Below, in pieces: positions 9,228 through 18,358 of a stretch of 64,000 bases of DNA. The position numbers were made by a program, and so were the translations under genes. Every line of letters begins with the position of its first letter. The stretch's first letter is position 1. Origin of the DNA: Acetobacterium wieringae (GTDB lineage Bacteria; Bacillota; Clostridia; Eubacteriales; Eubacteriaceae). The notes below the pieces were generated by a model, which saw nothing but the letters and a program-made list of their open reading frames with translations, was not told the DNA's origin and made no database searches. The stretch is from contig NZ_JAIPPU010000004.1 in assembly GCF_026646375.1 (NCBI RefSeq), positions 178,637-242,636 of the forward strand, in the 5' to 3' direction.

Positions 9228-10409
9228 CTACAAAACTTCACAGCCGCTATCAGTGATCACCACATCATCCTCAATCCGAATCCCGAGACCCCGTTTTTCC
9301 AGGTAAAGCCCCGGCTCCACTGTCATGACCATACCCGGTGCCAGGATCAGATCTCCGGCTGGCCGGACATCGTGGGTATCCAATCCCAATGGATGTCCAA
9401 TTCCATGATAATAAAACTCTGTGATATCATTGTTTTCGGGAGCAAAACCGGCACGGCAGCATTTTTCCAGGAACAACTCTTTGGTCAGATTCTGGAGTTC
9501 TTTTAGTACAGCGCCCGGTCGATAGGCTGAGATCATTTCCTGTTGAACCGCATCAACAATTCGGTAGAGTTTTTCCTGGTCAGTTGTCATTTCCCCATTT
9601 ATCGCAAAGGTACGGCTGATATCACCACAATAGCCCTCAACCCGAGCCCCCAGATCCAAAAGCACCAGCTCACCAGCTTTTAACGGACAACGATTGGACA
9701 CATAATGTAAAACGGTGGCGTTTTTTCCCGCTGCTACGATGGTTTCAAACGCCACGCCTTCGGAGCCCTTTTTTTTGACAAAATACTCAAAAAAAGCCGC
9801 CAGTTCATATTCGTAGGTGCCTGGTTTGATCAAGAACTTCATCTCCTCAATACCTTGTCTGGTAATGGCATTGGCTCGTGTAATGGCACAGATTTCTTCT
9901 GGCGTTTTAATCAGTCGCATTGCTGCCAAAATCGGATGCAAATCCTTTATTTCACACTGCTTTAAGGCTTTTTGGAGCTCCTGATCTTCGGTTTTAAAAC
10001 TTTGATGTTGGGGTGATTTAAAATCAAAATACAGAAACTGACTGGATGATTTCAGGCCAATCGCTTGGGGTAGCTCTTTGATATAAGAGACTTCATCAAT
10101 ACCTGAAACCGCTTTTGCTTCCACACAGGTGATCTTTTTACCCACCCACTTTTCTTTCAGTGGATCCGCGGCTTCAATAAAGAGCTGCCAGGACAGATCC
10201 CCGTGATGATCTTTGATCGCCACCAGAACGACCTCCGGCTCACGAATCCCGGTTAAATAATAAAAATTATTATTGGCAAAAAAGGGATAGTTGGCATCCT
10301 CCGTCATTGCGATTTCCCGGCCGGAAAACAGTATCGCCAGGCTATTGTTTTCCAATTGTTCTGCCAGCTTTTTTCTGTTTTCAATATAAAAACTTTGTGA
10401 TAGTGCCAT
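9228..10409 (-). CDS. pepP: M24 family Xaa-Pro aminopeptidase
   Basis: The 393-residue protein has an N-terminal creatinase/aminopeptidase P domain (about 1-160) and a C-terminal pita-bread metallopeptidase domain. Metal-binding and catalytic motifs are visible: LLDLGARVEGYCGDISRTF, HGIGHPLGLDTHD, VMTVEPGLYL and IRIEDDVVIT. It should remove N-terminal residues preceding proline, using two Mn ions, in the cytoplasm. The gene is 15 bp downstream of the COG2426 gene on the same strand, probably in one transcript. Length is a little short of the roughly 410-440 residues of many family members, but no motif is missing. Confidence 0.9.
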   Translation of the reverse strand: MALSQSFYIENRKKLAEQLENNSLAILFSGREIAMTEDANYPFFANNNFYYLTGIREPEVVLVAIKDHHGDLSWQLFIEAADPLKEKWVGKKITCVEAKAVSGIDEVSYIKELPQAIGLKSSSQFLYFDFKSPQHQSFKTEDQELQKALKQCEIKDLHPILAAMRLIKTPEEICAITRANAITRQGIEEMKFLIKPGTYEYELAAFFEYFVKKKGSEGVAFETIVAAGKNATVLHYVSNRCPLKAGELVLLDLGARVEGYCGDISRTFAINGEMTTDQEKLYRIVDAVQQEMISAYRPGAVLKELQNLTKELFLEKCCRAGFAPENNDITEFYYHGIGHPLGLDTHDVRPAGDLILAPGMVMTVEPGLYLEKRGLGIRIEDDVVITDSGCEVL

Positions 10410-10424
10410 TATTATTCCTGCTTT

Positions 10425-10910
10425 CTAAAATAGAGACAGCCCACCGGCTACCAATGCAGTGACAATAATTCCTGCCGTTGCCGATCCCAAAGCAACTGAA
10501 ATCATACTGTGTTTAAAATCCAGTCCGATGAGCGAAGCTGCCAGACACCCTGTCCAAACCCCGGTTCCCGGCAAGGGAATCGCAACAAAAATAAACAAGC
10601 CCCAAAACTCATACTGTGTCAGTTTATCCGATTTTTTCATTCCTTTGGCAATAATCCAATTGGCCATTTTCCCGAATATTTTAGTCCCCGACATCCATTT
10701 AAGAATCGCAGGAATAAACATCAAAATAAATGGCGCCGGGATAATGCTCCCGAGAACCCCCAATAGATAGGCTTGCAGATATGACATATTATACGCTAAA
10801 ATTGCCAGGGGAATGGCCCCGCGCAATTCGACTATCGGAATGGCTGAAATAACGATGATCTCCAGCCAATCCGGCAAAAATGCCAAAAAATTAATAATTG
10901 CCTGTTGCAT
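10425..10910 (-). CDS. COG2426 small multidrug-export-type membrane protein
   Basis: The 161-residue protein has four to five hydrophobic segments and the PIVELRGAIPLAI motif near residue 25 that typifies the Sm_multidrug_ex (COG2426) family, plus a conserved VAIPLPGTGVWTG segment near residue 112. The family name rests on limited evidence, and its transport substrate is not established. It precedes the M24 peptidase gene in the same direction and is divergent from the TtcA-like gene. Confidence 0.82.
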   Translation of the reverse strand: MQQAIINFLAFLPDWLEIIVISAIPIVELRGAIPLAILAYNMSYLQAYLLGVLGSIIPAPFILMFIPAILKWMSGTKIFGKMANWIIAKGMKKSDKLTQYEFWGLFIFVAIPLPGTGVWTGCLAASLIGLDFKHSMISVALGSATAGIIVTALVAGGLSLF

Positions 10911-11061
10911 ATAAACAAATCTCCTTTTAATCTCTCCAGTTAAGTGTTAGAATGACTATAGAATGCCATTAAGTCTCTATTGTACCTTTTATGAATGATT
11001 TTGACAAGCTTCGATTAAGGGAACACTTACTTTGGCATCATGATAAACACAGGAGCATTCA

Positions 11062-11772
11062 ATGAAAAAAATTCTTGGCCCCCTACGTCGAGGGGTTGAA
11101 AAATATCAAATGATAAAGCCCGGTGACCGCATTGCTGTCGGTTTGTCCGGCGGTAAGGACAGCACAGCATTATTGGTCGCCATGAAGCGCTTTCAGCACT
11201 TTTCTCCGGTACCTTTTGAACTGGAAGGTATTACCTTGGATATGGGTTTTGAGGGCATGGATCTGACTCCATTGATCAATTTATGTGCCCATCTCGATAT
11301 TCCCTATACCATTAAAAAAACTTCCATTGGCCCCATCGTTTTTGAAGAACGGCAGGAAAAAAATCCCTGCTCACTCTGTGCCCGGATGAAGCGGGGTGCC
11401 CTCCACGACCTGGCGATTAAACGGGGCTGCCGAACCATCGCTCTGGGTCACCACGCCGATGACGCGATTGAGACTTTTTTTCTCAGTCTGTTTTATGAAG
11501 GACGTATTAACACCTTCTCACCGGTGACTTATCTGGATCGAAAAGACATCACCCTGATCCGCCCCTTAATTTTTGTTAAGGAACGGGATATTGTCGGCGA
11601 TCCGGAAATCAAAACCCTCCCGGTCATCCCGAGCACCTGTCCTGCCGATGGCCATACGAAACGGGAAGATATCAAAGTGATGATTAAAAATCTCCGCAAA
11701 ACCATTCCGGATCTGGATGACCGGGTATTAGGCGCCATCCAAAATAAGGAACAGTTGAACTTGTGGTTTTAA
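11062..11772 (+). CDS. TtcA/TilS-like PP-loop ATPase (probable tRNA thiolation protein)
   Basis: The 236-residue protein has the PP-loop GLSGGKDSTALL near residue 28, a CxxC pair in CSLCARMKRG near residue 108, and GHHADDAIETFF near residue 130, all typical of the TtcA branch of N-type ATP pyrophosphatases. TtcA proteins 2-thiolate cytidine 32 of tRNA with an iron-sulfur cluster. The protein is shorter than the roughly 300-residue E. coli TtcA and fits the compact form common in Firmicutes. The start ATG follows AGGAG. It precedes the two-component system but a functional link is not evident. Confidence 0.85.
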   Translation: MKKILGPLRRGVEKYQMIKPGDRIAVGLSGGKDSTALLVAMKRFQHFSPVPFELEGITLDMGFEGMDLTPLINLCAHLDIPYTIKKTSIGPIVFEERQEKNPCSLCARMKRGALHDLAIKRGCRTIALGHHADDAIETFFLSLFYEGRINTFSPVTYLDRKDITLIRPLIFVKERDIVGDPEIKTLPVIPSTCPADGHTKREDIKVMIKNLRKTIPDLDDRVLGAIQNKEQLNLWF

Positions 11773-11823
11773 ACTCTAATTAATAATATTTTATTATAGT
11801 AACAAAAGAAAGCAGGTATAAAA

Positions 11824-12510
11824 ATGAATGAAAAAATTCTCGTTGTCGATGATGAAGCGTCGATTGTTGATTTAATAAAACTGGAACTGGAATTTGAAGG
11901 TTATCAGGTGGAAACTGCCAGCGACGGTGTGGAAGCCGTCGAAAAAGCATTGGCGATTCACCCGGATCTGATTGTACTGGATATTATGTTGCCCAAGAAA
12001 AACGGTTATGATGTCTGTCGGGAGCTCTCCCCGCAACTCGGTGTTCCGATTATCCTTTTAACCGCTAAAACCGATATTATTGATAAGGTTTTAGGACTGG
12101 AACTGGGTGCAGATGATTATCTGACCAAACCTTTTGACAATCGGGAGCTGTTAGCCCGGATCAAAGCCCATTTGCGTCGTTCGAATATTACCATTGAGCC
12201 CCAGAAACAGGAATCGCTACTAAAAAATGGCGATTTGAGCATTTATGCCGATGAGCGGATGGTCATGCTGGACGGCAAAGAAATCCATCTCACGCCTAAA
12301 GAATTTGAATTGCTTTTTTTACTCGCCTCCAATCTGGAACAGGTTTTTCCCCGGGATACCCTGCTGGAAAAAATATGGGGATATGATTATTATGGCGATA
12401 CCCGAACCGTTGATATGCATGTTCAGCGCATCCGCCGTAAAATTGACACCCAGGGCAATAAATACATCCAGACTGTTTTTGGAATTGGATATAAAATGAG
12501 GAAACTTTAA
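11824..12510 (+). CDS. OmpR/PhoB-family response regulator
   Basis: The 228-residue protein has a receiver domain (residues 1-120) with the acidic pair DD at 9-10, the phosphoacceptor Asp53 in VLDIMLPKKNG and the conserved Lys of LTKPF, followed by a winged-helix DNA-binding domain (about 130-228) ending in FGIGYKM. It resembles the PhoP/WalR/ResD group of Gram-positive regulators. Its TAA overlaps the start of the histidine kinase gene (TAATG), so the two are translationally coupled. The controlled genes are unknown; the co-transcribed lipoprotein suggests a cell-envelope signal. Confidence 0.93.
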   Translation: MNEKILVVDDEASIVDLIKLELEFEGYQVETASDGVEAVEKALAIHPDLIVLDIMLPKKNGYDVCRELSPQLGVPIILLTAKTDIIDKVLGLELGADDYLTKPFDNRELLARIKAHLRRSNITIEPQKQESLLKNGDLSIYADERMVMLDGKEIHLTPKEFELLFLLASNLEQVFPRDTLLEKIWGYDYYGDTRTVDMHVQRIRRKIDTQGNKYIQTVFGIGYKMRKL

Positions 12511-14318
12511 TGCAACTAAGCTATCGGGTTCGAATGATTTTATACAACATTTTGCTTTTTGCTTTTGCATTTTTAATTGTTGTATTTTGCGTTTTTCAAG
12601 GAACCTCCTATTATTATATCAATCAAACTAAAGATGACTTACAAAAAACTGCCCAGGACTCCACCTTATTTATCAGCCAGGAGTTAAAAAATATCCAAAG
12701 CTCCGACCCTTTAAAAAATCGGTTTATCGGCAATAGTCTGTATCTCTCTAAAAGCATCTCTGAAAAAGAGAACCATCGGGTTCTGCTGTTTGACACAGAG
12801 GGCAATCGCATTGCGGACTCCGTCGAAGAAACGAGCATCAATAATATCCTTAGCACCGAACTTGAGCTTTCGTTGGCTGAGAATGCCCCGGTATTTACCC
12901 TCAAATCGATTAATGATGCCAGTATGGCTTATTTCACCGCCCCAATTACCATTGACAATACGATTGTTGGATACATTGGTTTTGTTTATTCGATGCATGA
13001 AATGGATACTTTTCTGCGTGTTGCCGGGATTCTTTTTGTGATTGGTGGATTGATTGGTCTGATGGTTCTAATCGTTGTCACCATGTCATTCTCGAAACAC
13101 TTTTTTCAACCGATCAAAGATCTGACGAAAATCTCCAAAGAGATCAATCATGGCAATTATAATTTGACGATTTATTATAAGCACACCGATGAAATCGGCG
13201 ACCTGACTCAGGCATTTAATGACATGGTTACCAATATTAACAATGTCATCCTGCAGCTGGAATCGGAGCGAAAACGGCTTGCCGGAGTTCTGGCATCGAT
13301 TGATGATGGGCTTTTGGCCATCGATAAGAACGGCAATATCATCACCTCGAACAGTTACATTAAAACGTATTTCAACGTCAGCAATCCCAAAACGATTTAT
13401 GACTTCCAATATCAGTCATTTTTGCGGGATATTTTTGATAGTCTTAAAAATGGCAAGGATCATATTTCTGAAGAAATTGACTGCAACAACCGGAATCTTT
13501 TGCTGATTGGCAGTCCGATCCGGGAAAAAGGTTTTGAAGAAAACTATATGATTATTATCCGTAACATGACCGCTGCCCGACATATTCAGGAAGAACAGCG
13601 AAAATTTATCAGCAGTGTTTCCCATGAACTGCGCACCCCGCTGACGACTATTATTGGCTATACGGATATGCTTACCCGTCGACAGGTGGCAGATCCGGAG
13701 ATTATCAACCGCTCGCTTAACACCATCAACCGTGAAGGTCACCGATTATTGCGATTGGTTGATAATTTATTAAACGTGAATAAATTTGATAAAGCCGAGT
13801 TTGATTTTAAGAAAACGAATCTAAACATCGTTCTGCTGCTCTCCGACGTCGTAGAACAAATGCAGATTAAAGCCAGCCAGTCCGACATTGAAATTAATTA
13901 TGTGTCTGACGAGCTTCCGGAAATTCTGGGAGATTACGATCGGCTTCAGCAGGTCTTTATCAATATTATTCATAACGCCATCAAGTACTCAAACCGCGGC
14001 GATATTATCGATGTTGTCTCCGCCATTGAAGATAACCACATCGTGGTATCCATCCGGGATTATGGTCCGGGGATTTCGGAAATCGAACAAAAGCGTATCT
14101 TTAATGCATTTTATCGGGTTGAAGAAGATCGCTCCCGGGGTTCTGATGAAGGTGGTTCCGGATTAGGTCTCTATATTGTCAAGCAGATTGTTGAAAAACA
14201 CGAGGGGAAAATCGACATCGTCAGTCAGGTTGGCGAAGGTACCAATATTATTGTCACCCTTCCCATACTATCGGTTTTAATTTATGGAGGTGATCAAGAT
14301 GAAAAAAACGCAAAATAA
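12510..14318 (+). CDS. membrane sensor histidine kinase (HAMP-PAS-HisKA-HATPase)
   Basis: The 602-residue kinase has two membrane segments (about 10-33 and 168-192) flanking an extracytoplasmic sensor domain, a HAMP linker (about 193-243), a PAS-like domain (about 262-345), a HisKA domain with the phosphoaccepting His371 in VSHELRTPLTTIIGY, and an ATPase domain with NIIHNAIKYS, DYGPGI and GGSGLGLYIVKQ. The architecture matches WalK/PhoR-type kinases. It pairs with the response regulator just upstream. Its 3' end overlaps the lipoprotein start by 20 bp. Confidence 0.93.
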   Translation: MQLSYRVRMILYNILLFAFAFLIVVFCVFQGTSYYYINQTKDDLQKTAQDSTLFISQELKNIQSSDPLKNRFIGNSLYLSKSISEKENHRVLLFDTEGNRIADSVEETSINNILSTELELSLAENAPVFTLKSINDASMAYFTAPITIDNTIVGYIGFVYSMHEMDTFLRVAGILFVIGGLIGLMVLIVVTMSFSKHFFQPIKDLTKISKEINHGNYNLTIYYKHTDEIGDLTQAFNDMVTNINNVILQLESERKRLAGVLASIDDGLLAIDKNGNIITSNSYIKTYFNVSNPKTIYDFQYQSFLRDIFDSLKNGKDHISEEIDCNNRNLLLIGSPIREKGFEENYMIIIRNMTAARHIQEEQRKFISSVSHELRTPLTTIIGYTDMLTRRQVADPEIINRSLNTINREGHRLLRLVDNLLNVNKFDKAEFDFKKTNLNIVLLLSDVVEQMQIKASQSDIEINYVSDELPEILGDYDRLQQVFINIIHNAIKYSNRGDIIDVVSAIEDNHIVVSIRDYGPGISEIEQKRIFNAFYRVEEDRSRGSDEGGSGLGLYIVKQIVEKHEGKIDIVSQVGEGTNIIVTLPILSVLIYGGDQDEKNAK

Positions 14319-15429
14319 ACTGTGCTTTTTTTGTTTCATCCTGTTAATCCTGATTACCAGCAGCGGCTGCCAGAACCTTTTTATTCCCACTAACGTTCCG
14401 GTTGTTTTACGCAATGATCCGGTCTCCAACAAGCCCTCCCCCCAGCAAATCAGCATTCAATCCTACACGATGGCGTCTCCCGGAGTGGTTCAGGACATCA
14501 CCAATAGTGGCAACAATCTCGTTCTTTTCACCTTTGGTACGACCTATAACATCAACACCTATAATACCGAAACCATGCAGTTATCGGCTTTTGTCAATTC
14601 TGATAAAAAAGCCTTGAGTGCTCTGTACGATACCTTTGATACTGGCATCTATTATGCCGAGAAGCTGATTGATCCCATTACTGGCAATGTAGGTAGCCAG
14701 ATTATCTGGTCAGATATCAATCAAAATACCACCCGGGTTATTTCCCTGCCCGAAGAAAATGTCATTCAACATTTTGGTATTGGCGATTCCGGTCAGGTGG
14801 TCTATGCCAACAACAACAACCAAATTGTCCTGGCCGACAGCGAGGGAAATCGAAAGGTTTACAGTGTCCTTAACAACTATAACATTTTGGCTGTAGACTT
14901 CATCAATCAGGAAAAGGGTTTTATCTTTATTGCCACCGATCCCCAAAACGAAGAGCGGACCAATTTATATTACGCCAAAATGAAAGATGATTCGAGCGAA
15001 CTGGCTTCAACGATGATTGCCGAGAATGTGAGCAGTTTTGATATAAACGATTTAACCAATGAGGTTGTCTTTATTAAAAACAGCGGCGATGCTCAAACTA
15101 TTCGTACCTGGAACACCAGTGCCAGTACCACAAATAGTATCGCCACTGGTAATTACAAGTCAGTCCGGTTTACCCCGAATGGGGAACGGATTGTCTTTAC
15201 CCAAACGACGCCAAATTCCGATTCTTTACTAAAATCAATCTGGATCATGGATGCCAACGGTAAAAACCCACTCCAGCTTACTGCACCTCTTAATATCAAT
15301 TCTGAGATTATCTGTCATCCTTACAAGTCGGTGCTTTTTTTCTCAGTCGAAAAAAGCTCTGACAGTATCAGTTCTGCTGATGAACACACCCTATCCCAAA
15401 CCTATCAGCTTACTTACAAAATTGACTAA
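14299..15429 (+). CDS. lipoprotein with WD40/TolB-like repeats, coupled to the two-component system
   Basis: The 376-residue protein starts with a lipoprotein signal peptide (hydrophobic 8-20, lipobox SSGC at Cys24), so it is probably anchored outside the cytoplasmic membrane. The mature part is rich in short beta-type repeats such as SVRFTPNGERIVFTQ and SIWIMDANGKNPLQL, which are typical of TolB/PD40-like beta propellers. The ATG at 14299 is preceded by the near-perfect ribosome site GGAGGTGATC inside the kinase gene, which favours it over the in-frame codon at 14284. The overlap suggests it modulates or reports to the kinase, as accessory lipoproteins do in WalK-type systems. That role is inferred. 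Confidence 0.78.
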   Translation: MKKTQNKLCFFCFILLILITSSGCQNLFIPTNVPVVLRNDPVSNKPSPQQISIQSYTMASPGVVQDITNSGNNLVLFTFGTTYNINTYNTETMQLSAFVNSDKKALSALYDTFDTGIYYAEKLIDPITGNVGSQIIWSDINQNTTRVISLPEENVIQHFGIGDSGQVVYANNNNQIVLADSEGNRKVYSVLNNYNILAVDFINQEKGFIFIATDPQNEERTNLYYAKMKDDSSELASTMIAENVSSFDINDLTNEVVFIKNSGDAQTIRTWNTSASTTNSIATGNYKSVRFTPNGERIVFTQTTPNSDSLLKSIWIMDANGKNPLQLTAPLNINSEIICHPYKSVLFFSVEKSSDSISSADEHTLSQTYQLTYKID

Positions 15430-15450
15430 CCAAACTTGTTCCATTAAAAA

Positions 15451-15480
15451 AGCGACCATATTTAAAATACGGTCGCTTTT
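15451..15480. terminator. bidirectional intrinsic terminator
   Basis: Inverted repeat AGCGACC (15451-15457) / GGTCGCT (15471-15477) with AT-rich inner pairing, preceded by an A run and followed by a T run. It lies between the converging lipoprotein (+) and pyruvate kinase (-) genes. Confidence 0.82.
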
Positions 15481-15499
15481 TGCGCTTCACTGTACGGTT

Positions 15500-17242
15500 T
15501 TACATCATTTGAACCCGCCCCTGATAGACAACCCCACGTTTGGGGTCAACTGAGATCAGCTTACCATGTTCCAAAATCTCCAATGCTTTAACAACATTTA
15601 CAATAACCGGAATATCATAATGAAGTCCGGCAATGGCACCTTCCGAACTGAGTCCACCTTCTTCAGTGATAATTGCTGAAGCCAATGGCAAGATCTGGCT
15701 CACCTCTGGTGTCAGGGTTTTTACCACTAAAATATCGCCTTCCCGGAAATCATCCAGGTTAGCCGCAGTAATAAGCTTGGCATGGCCAGTCACAGGTTTT
15801 TTGCCAATTCCCACCCCATTGATAATCGCATTTCCAACGGTATGAACTTTGATCATATTGGTATTTCCCTGAACGCCCAGTGGTACACCGGCAGCGACCA
15901 CTGCCAGGTCACCAAATTTGACATAGCCCTGTTCGACAGCCTTTTTGACCACATCCATAATCATTGTATCGGTGTCACCAAACTCTGGCGTGTAGATACA
16001 ATTGACTCCCCAAACCAGGGCCAACCGACGAACGGTTGTCACCTTATCGGTTACCGCCAGAATGCCACAATCCGGGCGGTATTTAGAAATCATCCGGGCG
16101 GTGTGTCCGGACGAGGTTGCCGCAATAATAGTCTGAGCATCCAGCTGTTCAGCAATCTGGCAGGCCCCCTCGCTAACGGCATTGGTAATGGTCAGCTCGC
16201 CATGATCGGGTTTCTTCCGGCGGGCATACTCCTCTGAATCTTCGCTTTTTACCACAATATTGTACATCGTCTTGACGGATTCAACCGGATAGGATCCAGC
16301 TGCGGTTTCGCCTGACAGCATCACAGCATCGGTTCCATCAAATACCGCATTGGCCACGTCGCCAACTTCAGCACGGGTTGGTCTGGGATTACGCATCATT
16401 GAATCCAGCATCTGCGTGGCTGTAATAACCGGTTTGCCCAGTAAATTGCATTTTCTGATAATCGTTTTTTGAACCAAAGGAACATCTTCAGCAGGAATTT
16501 CTACCCCTAAATCCCCTCTGGCGACCATGATCCCATCTGAAACATTAAGTATCCGGTCAATGTTCTCAACACCTTCCTGATTTTCAATTTTAGAAATAAT
16601 GTCGATGCGCTCCCCGCCATTACGTTCCAAAACTTTTCTGATTTCCAGTACATCATGAGGCTTTCTGACAAAGGATGCCGCCACGTAATCAACCTTCTGC
16701 TGGATTCCAAAAATAATATCACTACGATCTTTTTCAGTCAATGCCGGCAATTCAATGCTCATCCCTGGAAGGTTAATACTCTTTTTGCTGCCCAGCGTTC
16801 CACCATTTAAGACGTTGCAAACCATCTCCGTGTCAAAAACGTCTTCTACTTCCAGTTGAATTAAACCATCATCAATCAGAATGCGACATCCTGGTGATAC
16901 TTCATTGGGAAGATTTTCATGGGATATGCTGAATCGCTTTGCATCACCCTGAATTATTTCAGTCGTTAATGTTACCTTTTCTCCAGCCACCAATTCCACT
17001 TTTCCAGCACTTAGTTCTCCGGTCCGGATTTCCGGGCCTTTGGTATCCAACATAATCGCCACCGGAATTCCCAGCTCTTTCCGCACTTCTTTAATCCGCT
17101 GAATTCTTGCGGCATGTTCTTCATGGCTACCATGAGAAAAATTCAATCGCGCCACGTTCATACCATTGAGAATAAGTTCTCGCAGTATTTCTTTTGTATC
17201 TGCTGCTGGTCCTAATGTACAGACAATTTTCGTTTTTTTCAT
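15500..17242 (-). CDS. pyk: pyruvate kinase with C-terminal PEP-utiliser-like domain
   Basis: The 580-residue enzyme converts phosphoenolpyruvate and ADP to pyruvate and ATP. Motifs include KIVCTLGPA at the N-terminus, MVARGDLGVEI near residue 243 and MLDSMMRNPRPTRAEV near 279. Like Bacillus pyruvate kinases it has an extra C-terminal domain (about 475-580) related to the phosphohistidine domain of PEP synthase. In that domain the usual TSHAA motif reads SSEGA, so the histidine is absent. The gene lies 157 bp downstream of pfkA on the same strand. Confidence 0.97.
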   Translation of the reverse strand: MKKTKIVCTLGPAADTKEILRELILNGMNVARLNFSHGSHEEHAARIQRIKEVRKELGIPVAIMLDTKGPEIRTGELSAGKVELVAGEKVTLTTEIIQGDAKRFSISHENLPNEVSPGCRILIDDGLIQLEVEDVFDTEMVCNVLNGGTLGSKKSINLPGMSIELPALTEKDRSDIIFGIQQKVDYVAASFVRKPHDVLEIRKVLERNGGERIDIISKIENQEGVENIDRILNVSDGIMVARGDLGVEIPAEDVPLVQKTIIRKCNLLGKPVITATQMLDSMMRNPRPTRAEVGDVANAVFDGTDAVMLSGETAAGSYPVESVKTMYNIVVKSEDSEEYARRKKPDHGELTITNAVSEGACQIAEQLDAQTIIAATSSGHTARMISKYRPDCGILAVTDKVTTVRRLALVWGVNCIYTPEFGDTDTMIMDVVKKAVEQGYVKFGDLAVVAAGVPLGVQGNTNMIKVHTVGNAIINGVGIGKKPVTGHAKLITAANLDDFREGDILVVKTLTPEVSQILPLASAIITEEGGLSSEGAIAGLHYDIPVIVNVVKALEILEHGKLISVDPKRGVVYQGRVQMM

Positions 17243-17399
17243 TTTCTACCTCTTTTCATATTTAATCTATATTATAAAACAACGGATGAGGCCGTTAAAT
17301 CTCTACCAACATCGTTATTCGTTTTGTTGCAATCCTAGACTTATCTATTTTATTTAATTTCGAAGGAAATACCATAAACAGTGATACCAATGGTTCATT

Positions 17400-18356
17400 T
17401 TAAATTGATAATACCGAGGCCATATCGTAAATATCCTGACGAAAGATTTTTGGCATTTGCAGCGCTTCCTCAATGGGAATGCCCAAATACGACCCACAGC
17501 GCTGGGCCATCACCGTTCCGGTTTCTTTTTTGACAATGCTTAACACCGCATTATATCCCATAAAGCTGGCGAGATTCCGGTCCATATTGGAGGGTGAACC
17601 GCCTCTCTGGATATAACCTAAATTAGTGCCCTTGGTTGTAACCTGGGTTTTCTCCTCAATCTTGACGCAATAATCCCGGTAATTGCCGCACCCCTCTGCC
17701 AGCATTACAATACTGTGAAGTTTACCCCGATCTTTGCCCTGAAGCAAACGCAGGCAGATGGCATCCAGATCAGTTTCAACCTCCGGCAGAATCAAGGCTT
17801 CAGCCCCTCCGGATAATCCAGCAAACAGGGCGATATCTCCACATTTTCGCCCCATTACCTGAACCACATTAATGCGATTATGCGAGTAGGTGGTGTCTCT
17901 GATCTTACTGATGGCATCAAGAGCGGTTGTCACAGCGGTATCAAATCCAATAGTATAATCAGTAAAGCCCAGATCATTATCAATGGTACCAGGAATTCCC
18001 ACCACACTCGCCCCCAGTTTCTGAAGTGCCAAAGCACCATTCATACTACCATCACCACCGATGACAATCAGGTGCTCAATCCCATACTCCTCGAGCACGT
18101 TGGCACTTTGCCGCACCCCGGCATCCGTTGCAAAAAAATCACTTCTGGAGGTTCGTAAAACAGTTCCGCCCCGTTGCAGAATGTCAGCCACCGAGTAAAC
18201 ACTAAGGGGTGTAATGTCCCCTTCCAGTAATCCGGAATAGCCCCGATTGATTCCGTACACCTCGATCTTATTATAAATTGCGGTCCGTACAATGGCTCGA
18301 ATACAGGCATTCATTCCGGGTGCATCGCCTCCACTGGTCAAAACTCCAATTCTCAT
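17400..18356 (-). CDS. pfkA: ATP-dependent 6-phosphofructokinase
   Basis: The 318-residue protein matches bacterial PfkA length. It has GVLTSGGDAPGMNA at the N-terminus, GGDGSMNGA near residue 100 and the catalytic TIDND near 124. Glycine rather than aspartate after GGD indicates ATP rather than pyrophosphate as donor. It phosphorylates fructose 6-phosphate to the 1,6-bisphosphate. The start lies 2 bp after the dnaE stop codon, so it is translated from the same message as the replicative polymerase. Confidence 0.97.
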   Translation of the reverse strand: MRIGVLTSGGDAPGMNACIRAIVRTAIYNKIEVYGINRGYSGLLEGDITPLSVYSVADILQRGGTVLRTSRSDFFATDAGVRQSANVLEEYGIEHLIVIGGDGSMNGALALQKLGASVVGIPGTIDNDLGFTDYTIGFDTAVTTALDAISKIRDTTYSHNRINVVQVMGRKCGDIALFAGLSGGAEALILPEVETDLDAICLRLLQGKDRGKLHSIVMLAEGCGNYRDYCVKIEEKTQVTTKGTNLGYIQRGGSPSNMDRNLASFMGYNAVLSIVKKETGTVMAQRCGSYLGIPIEEALQMPKIFRQDIYDMASVLSI

Positions 18357-18358
18357 TT

